DNA of 40,855 nucleotides from Paludibacteraceae bacterium (GCA_024399965.1 JAKSNJ010000014.1:1-40855); one strand, 5' to 3'; shown: positions 8,903-18,338, counted from the stretch's first letter. Notes: generated by a model from the sequence alone, not told the origin. A program made the numbers and translations.

Positions 8903-11644
8903 ATGCACTGCAAACACCTACATAGTATTTGCCTCTTGCTAACTTGTTTAGCTTCGTGGGGACGCGTATATGCGTACGATGCGGAAATTTTGGAATTTAC
9001 CCGCTCTTTTTCAGCCAATGCTGTAATAGCAACTGCCACGGCAGATGACGGATCAGTCATTTCCCTTAGTGCCGCAGCAGCATCAGGTCAAAACGAATCT
9101 GTATATTATGCACAATTGGCCGGCGCTGCAAAAAGTGCTGCTGACTATTATTTTGAAGTAACGTCCAACGGTTCTTTGATTGAATCGGTTGAACTCCTAT
9201 TGGCAACCAACAAAGACGCCGGCGCTACGGCCCAACCGGTTGTACTGACATGGGAAGAAAGTGTACAGAATAATAAAGCGGACGGATGCTATTTGTTAGA
9301 CGCAAAAACATTGTACAAAGGTTACGCTAATGCGGACTGGTGGGTGTACGATTTTTCGAACTCACCTTGTCAAACATTACGTATTTATAGGAGCGTAAAA
9401 GGTGTTGATGTAGCGGGACATACTGCATCAGAACAAATAGGAAATAATCAGACCGTTTATGTTTTTGGTGTGCGTGTTACACTGGCTTCATCTACTCCTA
9501 CTAATCGCCTAATTTGGTCGAATAATCTGAGCAACGGTGCCACAGTAAACAAGCAGCCCACAGACGCGGACTTTACTTATACGGCATCATCGTCCTTGAG
9601 TTTAACCTGTCCTATTACCTATTCGTCTTCCAACACCTCCGTGGCAACAATCAATTCGACTACCGGTGCAGTACATCTGACCGGCGCCGAAGGGAAAACC
9701 ACCATTACTGCTACACAAGGGGCATGTGGCGATTACGAAGCCGCCTCGACAACATACACATTGGTTGTTGCCGAAAAGCCCGCCCTTGATTGTACAGGCA
9801 AATCAATCAGTTGGAGTACCAAGAATTCAACGCTAAAACTGCCCGGTGGTTCGTATGAGTATAATGGCAAAACATATCGACAAGCCGGCGTCTATTTGGA
9901 CACTACGGAATATTACGCTGAAGGATGCCCAAAAAAGATTTATACAATCACGCTGAATGCCGATACAACTGCCACCATTTGCTATGGCGGTTCATTCACA
10001 TGGGACCAAAACGGAAAAACCTACACAACCAAAGGCGACCAAGAAACCATTACCCGATCGGTAACCTTAGCCGATGGAAAAACCTATAACTATACCGTTA
10101 GATTAAAAACTATCATTGGAGCAGAGCCGGAACAAACAGAAACATCAGCCACTATTTTCCAAGGAGAGGCCTATTCGTGGTTCGGCAAGACCTACACCAA
10201 AACAGGCATCTACACCGACACGATTTTCAACGAAACAGGTTGTCCTGCTACCATCGGTACGCTGACATTAGGTGTTTGTGGCAATGTGCCTGACACCGGC
10301 TATGTACGTGCCGTCATCAATCAAGGCGATACATATTATTGGAAATATCGCAATATCAGCTACATCGAATCTACTCACGATGAGTTCCAATTTATCAACA
10401 AATACGGTTGCGACAGCGTAGCCGTTCTTGACCTTACCGTTCAACCCGTTCCTTCAGGACACGAAGCTGCTACCATTTGCGAGGGAGATACATACGAATG
10501 GTACGGTATGACGCTCTCCAAGCCCGGCACATACACCCATGGCTCGCATACGTTGCACCTCGGTATGTTGCCTAACCCACAACTGGAGACTTGTCCTGAC
10601 CAAGTTATTCATTTGGGCGAGTCCACCCAATTAACCGTTACGGGAGCCGATTACTATTCATGGGAGCCGCTTGACTACCTCTCCAGCGAGTGGTCAGACC
10701 AACCCGTTGCCAATCCTCCTGTTACCACTATGTATCACGTTAAGAGTTACAATAGTGCTGCCGACAATGTCGTTGCCAACGGCGATTTTGAGCAAGGAAA
10801 TACCGGCTTTACTACAGAATGTACATACGAAACCACCGGTGGTGTATTCGGTAAGTACATCATCAGCAACGACAGCTACAATATGTGGAGCGGAGCAGGA
10901 AGTCATACCGACCACACCAGCGGTTCAGGAAATTATATGCTAATTGATGGTTTTGCTACAGATAACAAAGTTCTATGGGAACAAACAGTAACCGTCACCC
11001 CAAATACCGACTATATTTTCTCGGCATGGTTTATTTCTCTGCACACCAGTATCAAGTACGGCAGCTGGGCACAACTGCAATTCTTCGTCAATGATGAGCC
11101 ATTAGGTGATGTAGTCGAATCGCCTCACGATGGTAACTCATGGGGACGGTATTACGAGTTGTGGGATAGTAAAAACAACACTACGGCCAAATTAACCATC
11201 AAAAACCAAAATATCAACGGATCCGGTAATGACTTTGGTATAGACGACATTTCTTTCCAAGCCCTTGGACCGTGCTTTGCAGAAGACTCCATTAAAGTAA
11301 CCATTAACTTTGACATTGACCTCTATGACCATTGCAATCATACCATTCAAACACGCAACAAAGACGCTCAGACACATAAAGTAACCTATCACGTTGAAGG
11401 CGTTGATTGTACCGACCAAGTAGGATACTACAAACCCGAAGACCAACTTACCATTCGGGCACATGCTACGGACCCGTGCGTCAAATTCGTCCGCTGGTCA
11501 GATGGTAGCACCGAGAACCCACGAATCATGACTATGGGAAATTCAGACCTAACTATTACACCTGTTTTCGAACGAGCCAAATACACCATTCATGTAGAGT
11601 CCAACAACGGTGCCGTTGGCGAAGTAGATATTATGAAACCGTAA
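8903..11644 (+). CDS. Large secreted modular protein, set A (Big_2-like, carbohydrate-binding-like, half InlB-like repeat)
   Basis: 913 aa from ATG 8903, chosen because the promoter lies at 8842-8873 and a signal peptide follows (MHCKHLHSICLLLTCLASWGRVYA). Going along the protein: a beta-rich N-terminal domain; a Big_2-like Ig domain at about 203-290 (SSNTSVATINSTTGAVHLTG); three or four repeats of the type Y-W-F-G-K-x-Y...G-x-Y-x-D-T...GC at about 312-515; a jelly-roll, carbohydrate-binding-like domain at about 622-790 (VVANGDFEQGNTGF to FGIDDISFQAL); and InlB/Listeria-Bacteroides-type beta repeats with FVRWSDGSTENPRIMTM. The protein stops inside a further repeat (GAVGEVDIMKP). There is no T9SS-type C-terminal domain. 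It is probably at the cell surface or released; its ligand is unknown. The gene at 13469 is its paralogue. Confidence 0.8.
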   Translation: MHCKHLHSICLLLTCLASWGRVYAYDAEILEFTRSFSANAVIATATADDGSVISLSAAAASGQNESVYYAQLAGAAKSAADYYFEVTSNGSLIESVELLLATNKDAGATAQPVVLTWEESVQNNKADGCYLLDAKTLYKGYANADWWVYDFSNSPCQTLRIYRSVKGVDVAGHTASEQIGNNQTVYVFGVRVTLASSTPTNRLIWSNNLSNGATVNKQPTDADFTYTASSSLSLTCPITYSSSNTSVATINSTTGAVHLTGAEGKTTITATQGACGDYEAASTTYTLVVAEKPALDCTGKSISWSTKNSTLKLPGGSYEYNGKTYRQAGVYLDTTEYYAEGCPKKIYTITLNADTTATICYGGSFTWDQNGKTYTTKGDQETITRSVTLADGKTYNYTVRLKTIIGAEPEQTETSATIFQGEAYSWFGKTYTKTGIYTDTIFNETGCPATIGTLTLGVCGNVPDTGYVRAVINQGDTYYWKYRNISYIESTHDEFQFINKYGCDSVAVLDLTVQPVPSGHEAATICEGDTYEWYGMTLSKPGTYTHGSHTLHLGMLPNPQLETCPDQVIHLGESTQLTVTGADYYSWEPLDYLSSEWSDQPVANPPVTTMYHVKSYNSAADNVVANGDFEQGNTGFTTECTYETTGGVFGKYIISNDSYNMWSGAGSHTDHTSGSGNYMLIDGFATDNKVLWEQTVTVTPNTDYIFSAWFISLHTSIKYGSWAQLQFFVNDEPLGDVVESPHDGNSWGRYYELWDSKNNTTAKLTIKNQNINGSGNDFGIDDISFQALGPCFAEDSIKVTINFDIDLYDHCNHTIQTRNKDAQTHKVTYHVEGVDCTDQVGYYKPEDQLTIRAHATDPCVKFVRWSDGSTENPRIMTMGNSDLTITPVFERAKYTIHVESNNGAVGEVDIMKP

Positions 11645-11745
11645 AAAAATGAACAAAATAAACTCAAAAAATAATCAAAATCAACAAACAAAAACTAACT
11701 AATTCAAATTAACTTATTTATTAACTTTTTTAAAAACAAAACATT
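11645..11745 (+). other. Very AT-rich intergenic spacer
   Basis: 101 bases dominated by A runs, with few G or C. No promoter of the TTTG/TAnnTTTG type and no hairpin were found. Downstream translation probably depends on read-through from the 8842 promoter. Confidence 0.5.
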
Positions 11746-12564
11746 ATGAAAAAACTATTTTTGTCCATCGTGGCACTCTGCGCTGCCACAACCATGTTCG
11801 CTAACTTTGCTGCACAAAGAGATTCTATCGTCACTTGCGGTGACCAAGTCAAAATCGTAGCCCAACCCAAAGAAGGTCAACACTTTATGTATTGGAGCGA
11901 CTTGACAAAGGACCATGCCGACTACAGCAAGACAGAACGTTGGATTGAGGTTGTATCGGATACCACTATCCGCGCTATCTTCCAAATCAACCGGTATGAG
12001 ATTAAATGGTATCAATATGATGGTACGTTCATCGTTAAGGACAGTACCGATTACGGTGTAACACCTACCTTCCCGGAAGATAAGGAAATCGCCATCAAGC
12101 CGGCCAATCAACAATACACCTATTCTTTCAAGGGCTGGGGTGATGCAACCTATACTTATACCAATGGTATGCAACCTGCTAAGAACGATACTGCTTACTA
12201 TGCTGTAATGGATTCTGTGGTTAACCAATACACCCTTACCTATGCTGTTGATCCTACTTTTGCAGGTACTATCACGGGCTCCGTTGTTTATGGTGGAGAA
12301 ACAGTTGAATCTGTTTCCGGTACGAAATACTACTACGGATCTACAGTTACTCTCACCGCTGAAGCTGACGATGCTTGTTACCAATTCGTTGGCTGGTTCA
12401 AGTCAGACGACTTAGATGGTACAGCTGTCAGCACCGACCTCACATACGAGTTTGAACTCCAAGACAATGTATCGCTCGTAGCTAAGTTCGAGAAGAAGAC
12501 CTTCACAGTAACTGTTATTGCAGATCCTGATACCATGGGTGATGTAGATATTATGAAACCCTAA
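11746..12564 (+). CDS. Middle secreted repeat protein, set A (InlB-like beta repeats)
   Basis: 272 aa with a signal peptide (MKKLFLSIVALCAATTMFA). The mature protein begins directly in the second half of a beta repeat (VTCGDQVKIVAQPKEGQHF, then YWSD and WIEVVSDTTIRAIF). Two or three further repeats of the InlB/Flg_new kind follow (YSFKGWGD, YQFVGWFKSDD). It stops in the first half of the next repeat (TMGDVDIMKP). The last seven residues and 17 bases of DNA (GTAGATATTATGAAACC) are the same as at the end of the preceding gene. No catalytic motif was found; a structural or adhesive role is likely. The counterpart in the second set is at 15619. Confidence 0.75.
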   Translation: MKKLFLSIVALCAATTMFANFAAQRDSIVTCGDQVKIVAQPKEGQHFMYWSDLTKDHADYSKTERWIEVVSDTTIRAIFQINRYEIKWYQYDGTFIVKDSTDYGVTPTFPEDKEIAIKPANQQYTYSFKGWGDATYTYTNGMQPAKNDTAYYAVMDSVVNQYTLTYAVDPTFAGTITGSVVYGGETVESVSGTKYYYGSTVTLTAEADDACYQFVGWFKSDDLDGTAVSTDLTYEFELQDNVSLVAKFEKKTFTVTVIADPDTMGDVDIMKP

Positions 12565-12588
12565 TCGTTCGTTCATCGTTCGTTCATT

Positions 12589-12643
12589 GTATACTCATCC
12601 TATACTCATCGTATACTCATCGTATACTTATAGTATACTTACA
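12589..12643 (+). repeat. 11-bp tandem repeat (TATACTCATC[C/G])
   Basis: Four to five copies of TATACTCATCC/G in the spacer before the 12661 gene; the last copies are degenerate (TATACTTATAG). It is preceded by TCGTTCGTTCATCGTTCGTTCAT, itself a short imperfect tandem repeat. The 11-bp period is about one helical turn. The same unit recurs at 38271-38310. Confidence 0.8.
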
Positions 12644-12660
12644 GTTAATACAAAAAATCA

Positions 12661-13461
12661 ATGCGTCGATATAGTTTAATCATAGTGTTCCTGCTCACGA
12701 TTGCGGTAACCTCTGCCAAGGAGGTTACCCGCGTCGTCGAGTGCGGAGACAAAATCACACTCAACGCACAGCCCATCAACGGGTTCCACTTTGTGCGTTG
12801 GAATGATGAATCGGAAGATTCATTACGCACTATTGAGGTCTATCAGAACGCTATCTTTACCGCCTTCTTCGCACCAAACTGTGGAGACTATGCAGCCCTT
12901 CCTCTCGTCAATCGGTACGATTGGATTCTCATGCTCCACGTACGCAAAATAGTGGAAGAAATGCACTACACCTTATCCCCCGACCGAGTTCGTTGGTATC
13001 GTGTTGTAGGTGATCCGGATAGTGTGGACGATTTGGACTCTACGGACGACCCAAAAGACACTTATTTGGGAGAAGGTTATTCGTTCACATTGGACAAAAA
13101 CCTGCAACAAACAGGTGTTTACTACGCAGTTGTTGATCTTATGGAAGACGATGGATTGGAGTGTTATGGACTATCCCGAACCGAACTGATTTCTTTTGTC
13201 AGAACCGATACTCCACAACGTGAAATCCGACTACTGCCCAATACAATCCATCCGGGTGGCATATTGCACTTAGTCGGACTCAATCCCGACATATCCACCA
13301 CGATACGCATCTACTCCGTTACAGGACAATTACTGATGGACTATTGTACCATCGGTGCTGAAGAATACCTGCTCACTGCTTATCCTAACACCGGCATTTA
13401 TGAAGTGCAAGTGTTATCGGATGAGGATAATATAGTTCTAAGATACCTTGTACATCAATAA
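12661..13461 (+). CDS. Small secreted protein with T9SS-type C-terminal domain, set A
   Basis: 266 aa; signal peptide MRRYSLIIVFLLTIAVTSA. The mature N-terminus is again the second half of a beta repeat (VVECGDKITLNAQPINGFHF, VRWNDESEDSLRTIEV). A middle domain of unknown function follows (LPLVNRYDWILML, RVRWYRVVGDPD, YLGEGYSFTL). The last 75 residues fit a type A T9SS sorting domain: TTIRIYSVTGQLLMD, YPNTGIYEVQVLSD, LRYLV. It may therefore be exported by the T9SS (SprE is encoded at 21195) and attached to the surface. Very similar to the 16609 protein in the middle and C-terminal parts. Confidence 0.8.
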   Translation: MRRYSLIIVFLLTIAVTSAKEVTRVVECGDKITLNAQPINGFHFVRWNDESEDSLRTIEVYQNAIFTAFFAPNCGDYAALPLVNRYDWILMLHVRKIVEEMHYTLSPDRVRWYRVVGDPDSVDDLDSTDDPKDTYLGEGYSFTLDKNLQQTGVYYAVVDLMEDDGLECYGLSRTELISFVRTDTPQREIRLLPNTIHPGGILHLVGLNPDISTTIRIYSVTGQLLMDYCTIGAEEYLLTAYPNTGIYEVQVLSDEDNIVLRYLVHQ

Positions 13462-13468
13462 TTAAAAC

Positions 13469-15598
13469 ATGTTTGGCAAACATTATTTTCATATCTTTTT
13501 ATTTTGCTGGATATTCTCTCTAACCAGTGTTGCATACGCTCAAACACAATATATCAATGTGAACGAAAGCGCATGTTACGGCTCAGATTATCGTTACGAA
13601 TATCAGGGGGAACTCATCGTTGAAATAAACAACATCAAACAAGATGCCTATAAACCAGCCAGTAAAACCATTGGCGGACAAAAATATCAATTTTATATCA
13701 ACGTTAAATGTGTCCAACCCAACTACACCTACCAAAAAGCTCGAATTAGAGAAGGCGTAGGAGATGTCTATACCTGGCATGGCAAAGACTACACCGCACC
13801 GGGCATCTATTTTGATACTATCGGCTATTCTGCCGAGGGCTGTATATCAAAGATTGAAATACTCGTCTTGGAAGGAGAGGTAAAAGGCGCTATTTGCCAT
13901 GGTGAGCCGTTTAGTTTTATCAACTACAAGGGCAATAAAAAAACCTACTCGTGGCCTGCCAAAGAAGATGTGTACATCAAATATTACAATTACGGCAATA
14001 CATCTTTTGATTATTACGAGCATGTCGAAATCGTAAACGGTAAAGAAACTTTCTCCAAAACCGTTACTTCCATTGCGCCCGGACACAGTTATACATGGTT
14101 TGGGAAGGAATACACAGAGCAAGGTACCTACCACGACACTATACCCAATGACGTAGGTTGTGACTCCATTGGTACATTGATACTCGGCGTATGTAGCAAC
14201 ACACCGGATACGGGCAGAGTACATGCAGCCATATTCAAAGGGGATTATTTCTACTATCATGGTGTCAAATACACCACAGATACACATCAGATACTTGAAT
14301 TTACTTCCGAATACGGATGCGACAGCGTAGTTACATTGGATGTAGAAGTGCTGGAGAAGCAACCCGGATATGAGTCCTATACCTTGTGTGAAGGAGATTC
14401 GTATGATTGGCACGGACAGCACATTACGGAATCCGGCGCATATTCGGACGGAGACGAGATGCTATTGGTATCTATCTTGCCTAAACCGAATGTGGATGCC
14501 GGAAAAGATGTCGTCATCAATTACGGCGAAACCGCCACCTTACATGCCTCCGGTTCTGACTACTACGAATGGGTAGCCGACCCCACACTAACGGGAGCAA
14601 CCTCTGCCAATCCGGAAGTCAACCCTAAAGTAACCACAATGTACTATGTCAAGAGCCATGGCAGCATGGATGATGATTTGGTGGTAAATGGCGACTTTTC
14701 TCAAGGAAACACCGGTTTTACTACGGACGGAATAGAGACCATGAATTGCTCTAATCAAGCATGTTGTGGTACATTCATGATATTCCCCAGTACGGATGAA
14801 CGAGGATGGAGTGGCGACGAAGCATGGCAGCCCAAAAAACAATACGACCATACAGTCGGTGACGAAACGGGCGCATTTATGATTTGGGACGGTTTTAAAG
14901 ATAGTAATAAAAGGCTGTGGGAACAAACGGTATCTGTACACCCTAACACAACATATGTTTTCTCAGCATGGTTTATATCGCTGTTGTCAAGTTTTGAATA
15001 CGGTTATACCCAATTCCAATTCTTCGTAAACGGAGTACAATTGGGTGCTGTTACCGAATCGCCTCACAAAGAAGGATTATGGGGACAATTTTACGAGATT
15101 TGGAATAGTGGCAACAATACGACCGCCACACTAACCATCAAGAACCAAAATGCAAACTACGAGGGAAATGACTTTGGTCTGGACGATATATCCTTCCAAG
15201 CCGTTGGGCAGTGCGAAGGAGAGGATTCTGTAAAAGTAATTATCAACTTTGATGTACATCTTTATCCTAATTGCAATCATCAAATCAAACAACGGACATC
15301 TAATGTGACGGGCATGACCAATCGAACCGTTACGTTCCAAATGGACGATTGCAGTGATAAGACCGGCAAATATGTGGACGGAGACCAAATCACCGTCTAT
15401 GTGCATGACGAGGGATGTACCGCGTTTGAAAAATGGTCAGATGGCAATACCGACAATCCACGCATTCTCACCATCAATGGCGGCAATCTAACCGTGCATC
15501 CCATCTTTAGACCTGCAGAAGCCACCGTAACCCTGCGTGTCAATCAACACGGTACAGGACTTGTTGGAGGAGAAGTGATTGCAGCACCCCAAAAGTAA
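13469..15598 (+). CDS. Large secreted modular protein, set B
   Basis: 709 aa with a signal peptide ending in SLTSVAYA. Paralogue of the 8903 protein but without its N-terminal Ig-like part. It has three or four repeats with the signature Y-T-W-F/H-G-K-x-Y...G-x-Y-x-D-T...GCDS (about residues 95-300), then a jelly-roll carbohydrate-binding-like domain at about 404-582 (VVNGDFSQGNTGF to FGLDDISFQAV), and a beta repeat with FEKWSDGNTDNPRILTI. It ends in the first half of another repeat (GTGLVGGEVIAAPQK). No T9SS-type tail. The start follows the previous stop by 7 bases. Surface role inferred only from the modules. Confidence 0.8.
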   Translation: MFGKHYFHIFLFCWIFSLTSVAYAQTQYINVNESACYGSDYRYEYQGELIVEINNIKQDAYKPASKTIGGQKYQFYINVKCVQPNYTYQKARIREGVGDVYTWHGKDYTAPGIYFDTIGYSAEGCISKIEILVLEGEVKGAICHGEPFSFINYKGNKKTYSWPAKEDVYIKYYNYGNTSFDYYEHVEIVNGKETFSKTVTSIAPGHSYTWFGKEYTEQGTYHDTIPNDVGCDSIGTLILGVCSNTPDTGRVHAAIFKGDYFYYHGVKYTTDTHQILEFTSEYGCDSVVTLDVEVLEKQPGYESYTLCEGDSYDWHGQHITESGAYSDGDEMLLVSILPKPNVDAGKDVVINYGETATLHASGSDYYEWVADPTLTGATSANPEVNPKVTTMYYVKSHGSMDDDLVVNGDFSQGNTGFTTDGIETMNCSNQACCGTFMIFPSTDERGWSGDEAWQPKKQYDHTVGDETGAFMIWDGFKDSNKRLWEQTVSVHPNTTYVFSAWFISLLSSFEYGYTQFQFFVNGVQLGAVTESPHKEGLWGQFYEIWNSGNNTTATLTIKNQNANYEGNDFGLDDISFQAVGQCEGEDSVKVIINFDVHLYPNCNHQIKQRTSNVTGMTNRTVTFQMDDCSDKTGKYVDGDQITVYVHDEGCTAFEKWSDGNTDNPRILTINGGNLTVHPIFRPAEATVTLRVNQHGTGLVGGEVIAAPQK

Positions 15599-15618
15599 CA
15601 ATTAAAACTAACACATCT

Positions 15619-16599
15619 ATGAAAAAATATACTACCTTATTTCTTGCATTGAGTTGTCTGCTTCCCCTTTGGGGATATGACATGCAAGACGAAGTCACGC
15701 TCCACACGGCTTGCGGTCAGGGTATCACGTTCAGTGCACAAAGTTTAGAAGGCTATCACTTCGTCAAATGGAGCGATGGCAGTACCGAATCAACCCGAAC
15801 ATTCGTTCCTAACAAAGACTCTGTCATTACAGCTTTTTTTGAAATAGACACCACCGTCGTCATTTTCTATGATTGGGACGGTACCGTACTCAAACGAGAG
15901 ACTCTGGAATATGGTCAAGCTATCGTGCCTCCTGCCGACCCGTCACGGGCTGAAGATCAGCAGTATATATACGCATTTGACGGATGGTCGCCCAACGTAC
16001 AACCCACTGCACCGGCAGCCACTCCGACCTTGGAATATACGGCCGTCTACCTGAATAAAAGCAGAAGTTATGACGTTATCTTCAGTAATTGGGACGGAAC
16101 GGAATTAACTACGGTTCACCTCGATTATGGGGCTAAATTAGACACCTGCTCCTTGGTTCCCGGATTCGGTGGTAAAGATATTCCGCAACGTCCTGGCAAC
16201 GACACGTGCGAATACGTATTCCGCGGATGGGACAAGAGTTTAGGAGCGGTTCAAGGCGAAGAAACCTATACTGCTGTGTACGATACCATCTACTATTTAT
16301 TCTCTGTCAATCTGACGATAGACGAACGATTTGGTTCCGTTACCCAAACTCCCAGTCCGTATGAAGGTGGCAAATACCACTATGGCGATGTAGTCGAAAT
16401 ATCCGTAACAAATATCGACCAATGCTATAAATTTGTCCACTGGATAAACACGGGCACTTCGGATGAGTTTACCACGCAAAAGACCTATCAATTCGTGATT
16501 CACGAAGATATGGACCTTACCGCCACTTTGGAGCAACTTATCTTCACCGTTACTATTCGGTCAAATGATTCTGGCAAAGGTAAGGTGGGAGGAGAATAA
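15619..16599 (+). CDS. Middle secreted repeat protein, set B (InlB/Flg_new repeats)
   Basis: 326 aa; signal peptide MKKYTTLFLALSCLLPLWG. The mature protein begins with the second half of a beta repeat (CGQGITFSAQSLEGYHF, VKWSDGSTESTRTF). Three Listeria-Bacteroides (Flg_new) repeats follow, each with a D-W-D-G-T-x-L strand and a Y-x-F-x-G-W strand (YDWDGTVLKRETLEYG, NWDGTELTTVHLDYG). It stops in the first half of a repeat, at GKGKVGGE. Counterpart of the 11746 gene. Probably structural or adhesive; no enzyme motif seen. Confidence 0.75.
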   Translation: MKKYTTLFLALSCLLPLWGYDMQDEVTLHTACGQGITFSAQSLEGYHFVKWSDGSTESTRTFVPNKDSVITAFFEIDTTVVIFYDWDGTVLKRETLEYGQAIVPPADPSRAEDQQYIYAFDGWSPNVQPTAPAATPTLEYTAVYLNKSRSYDVIFSNWDGTELTTVHLDYGAKLDTCSLVPGFGGKDIPQRPGNDTCEYVFRGWDKSLGAVQGEETYTAVYDTIYYLFSVNLTIDERFGSVTQTPSPYEGGKYHYGDVVEISVTNIDQCYKFVHWINTGTSDEFTTQKTYQFVIHEDMDLTATLEQLIFTVTIRSNDSGKGKVGGE

Positions 16600-16608
16600 T
16601 CAACAACT

Positions 16609-17415
16609 ATGTCTATGAAACGAGTTACTTTATCAATAATTGCGCTACTAACTGCCTGGATAGTATGTCCTGCACAGGATTTTACCAAGCAGGTGGTATG
16701 TGGCACATGGGTCAACTTCTCAGCGCAGCCGTTTGATGACTTTATCTTTGCCCAATGGTCCGATGGTTCTACCGAGCTCTCCCGCTCCATTGAAGTCGTC
16801 AGTGATACCGTCATTACGGCTATTTTCCATGATAAGTGCGGAGATTTTGCCAATTTGCCTCTCGTCAATCGGTATGATTGGATTCTTATGTTAAATGTGA
16901 GAAAGATTACCACCGAGATGAATTATACCCTCGCTCCTGAGCGAGTGCATTGGTATCGGGTAGTAGGAGATCCTGACAATCTCGAATTTCCCATTGCTAA
17001 CGACCCCGAAGATACCTATTTGGGGGATGGGTATTCCTTCACATTGGAACAAAACTTGCAGAATGCAGGCACTTTTTATGCGTGGGTGGATTTGTTACAA
17101 CCCGAAGGCGTTAACTGTTCCGGTATGTGGAGAACCGAGGTTATTTCCTTCTATTCGCCATCCTCTCCGGCACGGGAAATAGGACTTTCCCCCAATGTAA
17201 CTACTATCAATGGTACGATTCATCTGACAGGACTCAACCCCAATATACTCACCCATCTTCGCATCTATTCCATCACGGGACAGATGCTGATGCAAACAAA
17301 TACCATCGGGGTGGAGGATTATTTGCTCCATACATATCCCGCTACCGGATTATTTGAAGTTCAAATACTGTCCGAAGAAGATAATGTCGTTTTACACTAT
17401 TTAATCAAACAATAA
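16609..17415 (+). CDS. Small secreted protein with T9SS-type C-terminal domain, set B
   Basis: 268 aa; MSMKRVTLSIIALLTAWIVC followed by PAQ gives a signal peptide. The mature N-terminus is half a beta repeat (VVCGTWVNFSAQPFDDF, AQWSDGSTELSRSIEV). The middle domain closely matches the 12661 protein (LPLVNRYDWILML, WYRVVGDPDN, DTYLGDGYSFTLEQNLQ). The C-terminal type A T9SS domain has HLRIYSITGQMLMQ and YPATGLFEVQILSEEDN. It lies 9 bases behind the 15619 gene, and its stop overlaps the next ATG, so sets A and B and the barrel protein are probably co-expressed. Confidence 0.8.
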   Translation: MSMKRVTLSIIALLTAWIVCPAQDFTKQVVCGTWVNFSAQPFDDFIFAQWSDGSTELSRSIEVVSDTVITAIFHDKCGDFANLPLVNRYDWILMLNVRKITTEMNYTLAPERVHWYRVVGDPDNLEFPIANDPEDTYLGDGYSFTLEQNLQNAGTFYAWVDLLQPEGVNCSGMWRTEVISFYSPSSPAREIGLSPNVTTINGTIHLTGLNPNILTHLRIYSITGQMLMQTNTIGVEDYLLHTYPATGLFEVQILSEEDNVVLHYLIKQ

Positions 17416-18311
17416 TGCGTTCACATCGTTTACATCTTATTTTATTAGTGGTATGCTGCTTGGCGTACTTCACCACTCTACGCGCGCAAACACACGATTT
17501 CACTTTTGGGGCACACGCTGGTATAGCCATGTACAAAACCGATGGGGATTTCTCCAATTTACCCGGATTTGCCACCGGTATTGACATTGCCTACACTATC
17601 CGAGGCGCGATTGCCAACCAAACGGCTCTCGGACTTAAAATAGGAGCCTCTCTTTCTTATGCCGGAGCCAATCATTCACTACCCAATTACAAGGAGCAGT
17701 ATATCAATATAGACTATTACCCCGAAGAAATGGACTATACCATCACCTCCGAGACCTATCGCGAACATCAGCACCAAATCCAATTGGAAGTACCGTTGTT
17801 CCTATCCTTTATCTCGCATGGGATTACCATCAACCTCGGTGGCAAGTTCCTCATGCCCTTCTTCCAAAAGCGGCATATAGACGTTACCGAAGCCCATATC
17901 ACGGCTTATTACCCCGACTTCTGGGTACCCGTTACCGACTACCTCGCCACCGGACGCTTGGAGGACTACCAGTATCACGGCAAAGAGAATGGCAATATGG
18001 CTAATCTCAACGCGGCACTGGCACTCGAAGTGGGCTACGAATGGCATGTCGGTTGGCAGGACCGAATGGGCGTGAATGCCTATTGCGACTACACCATCTG
18101 GAATAACTATTCCAACCGCCCTCCCCGTCAGCGACTCATTGACGTGGATCCTATCCTTAACACCGAGTACCCCGTACCCGACATTCGGGTCAACGCACTC
18201 ACCGACACCTATGCAACCAAAGCCAATTATCTCAGCGTTGGTGTCAAGATTTATTATGCTTTCCACACCGAAACACGCAAGACCTATCCGTGCCGTTGCG
18301 TGATGGACTAA
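17415..18311 (+). CDS. Outer-membrane beta-barrel protein of unknown function
   Basis: 298 aa with a signal peptide ending in TTLRAQ. The body alternates hydrophobic and polar residues as in an 8- to 10-strand barrel (FTFGAHAGIAMY, ALGLKIGASLSYAG, IQLEVPLFLSF, ITINLGGKFLMPF, LSVGVKIYYAF). It resembles the general OMP_b-brl/PorT-like group, but no specific family can be fixed. The last residues (YPCRCVMD) follow the final strand, so the tail is not a standard aromatic end. The ATG overlaps the TAA of the 16609 gene (TAATG). It may be a partner or receptor for the secreted proteins encoded just upstream. Confidence 0.7.
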   Translation: MRSHRLHLILLVVCCLAYFTTLRAQTHDFTFGAHAGIAMYKTDGDFSNLPGFATGIDIAYTIRGAIANQTALGLKIGASLSYAGANHSLPNYKEQYINIDYYPEEMDYTITSETYREHQHQIQLEVPLFLSFISHGITINLGGKFLMPFFQKRHIDVTEAHITAYYPDFWVPVTDYLATGRLEDYQYHGKENGNMANLNAALALEVGYEWHVGWQDRMGVNAYCDYTIWNNYSNRPPRQRLIDVDPILNTEYPVPDIRVNALTDTYATKANYLSVGVKIYYAFHTETRKTYPCRCVMD

Positions 18312-18338
18312 ACTGCAACCAATTAAAATTATCGTAAT

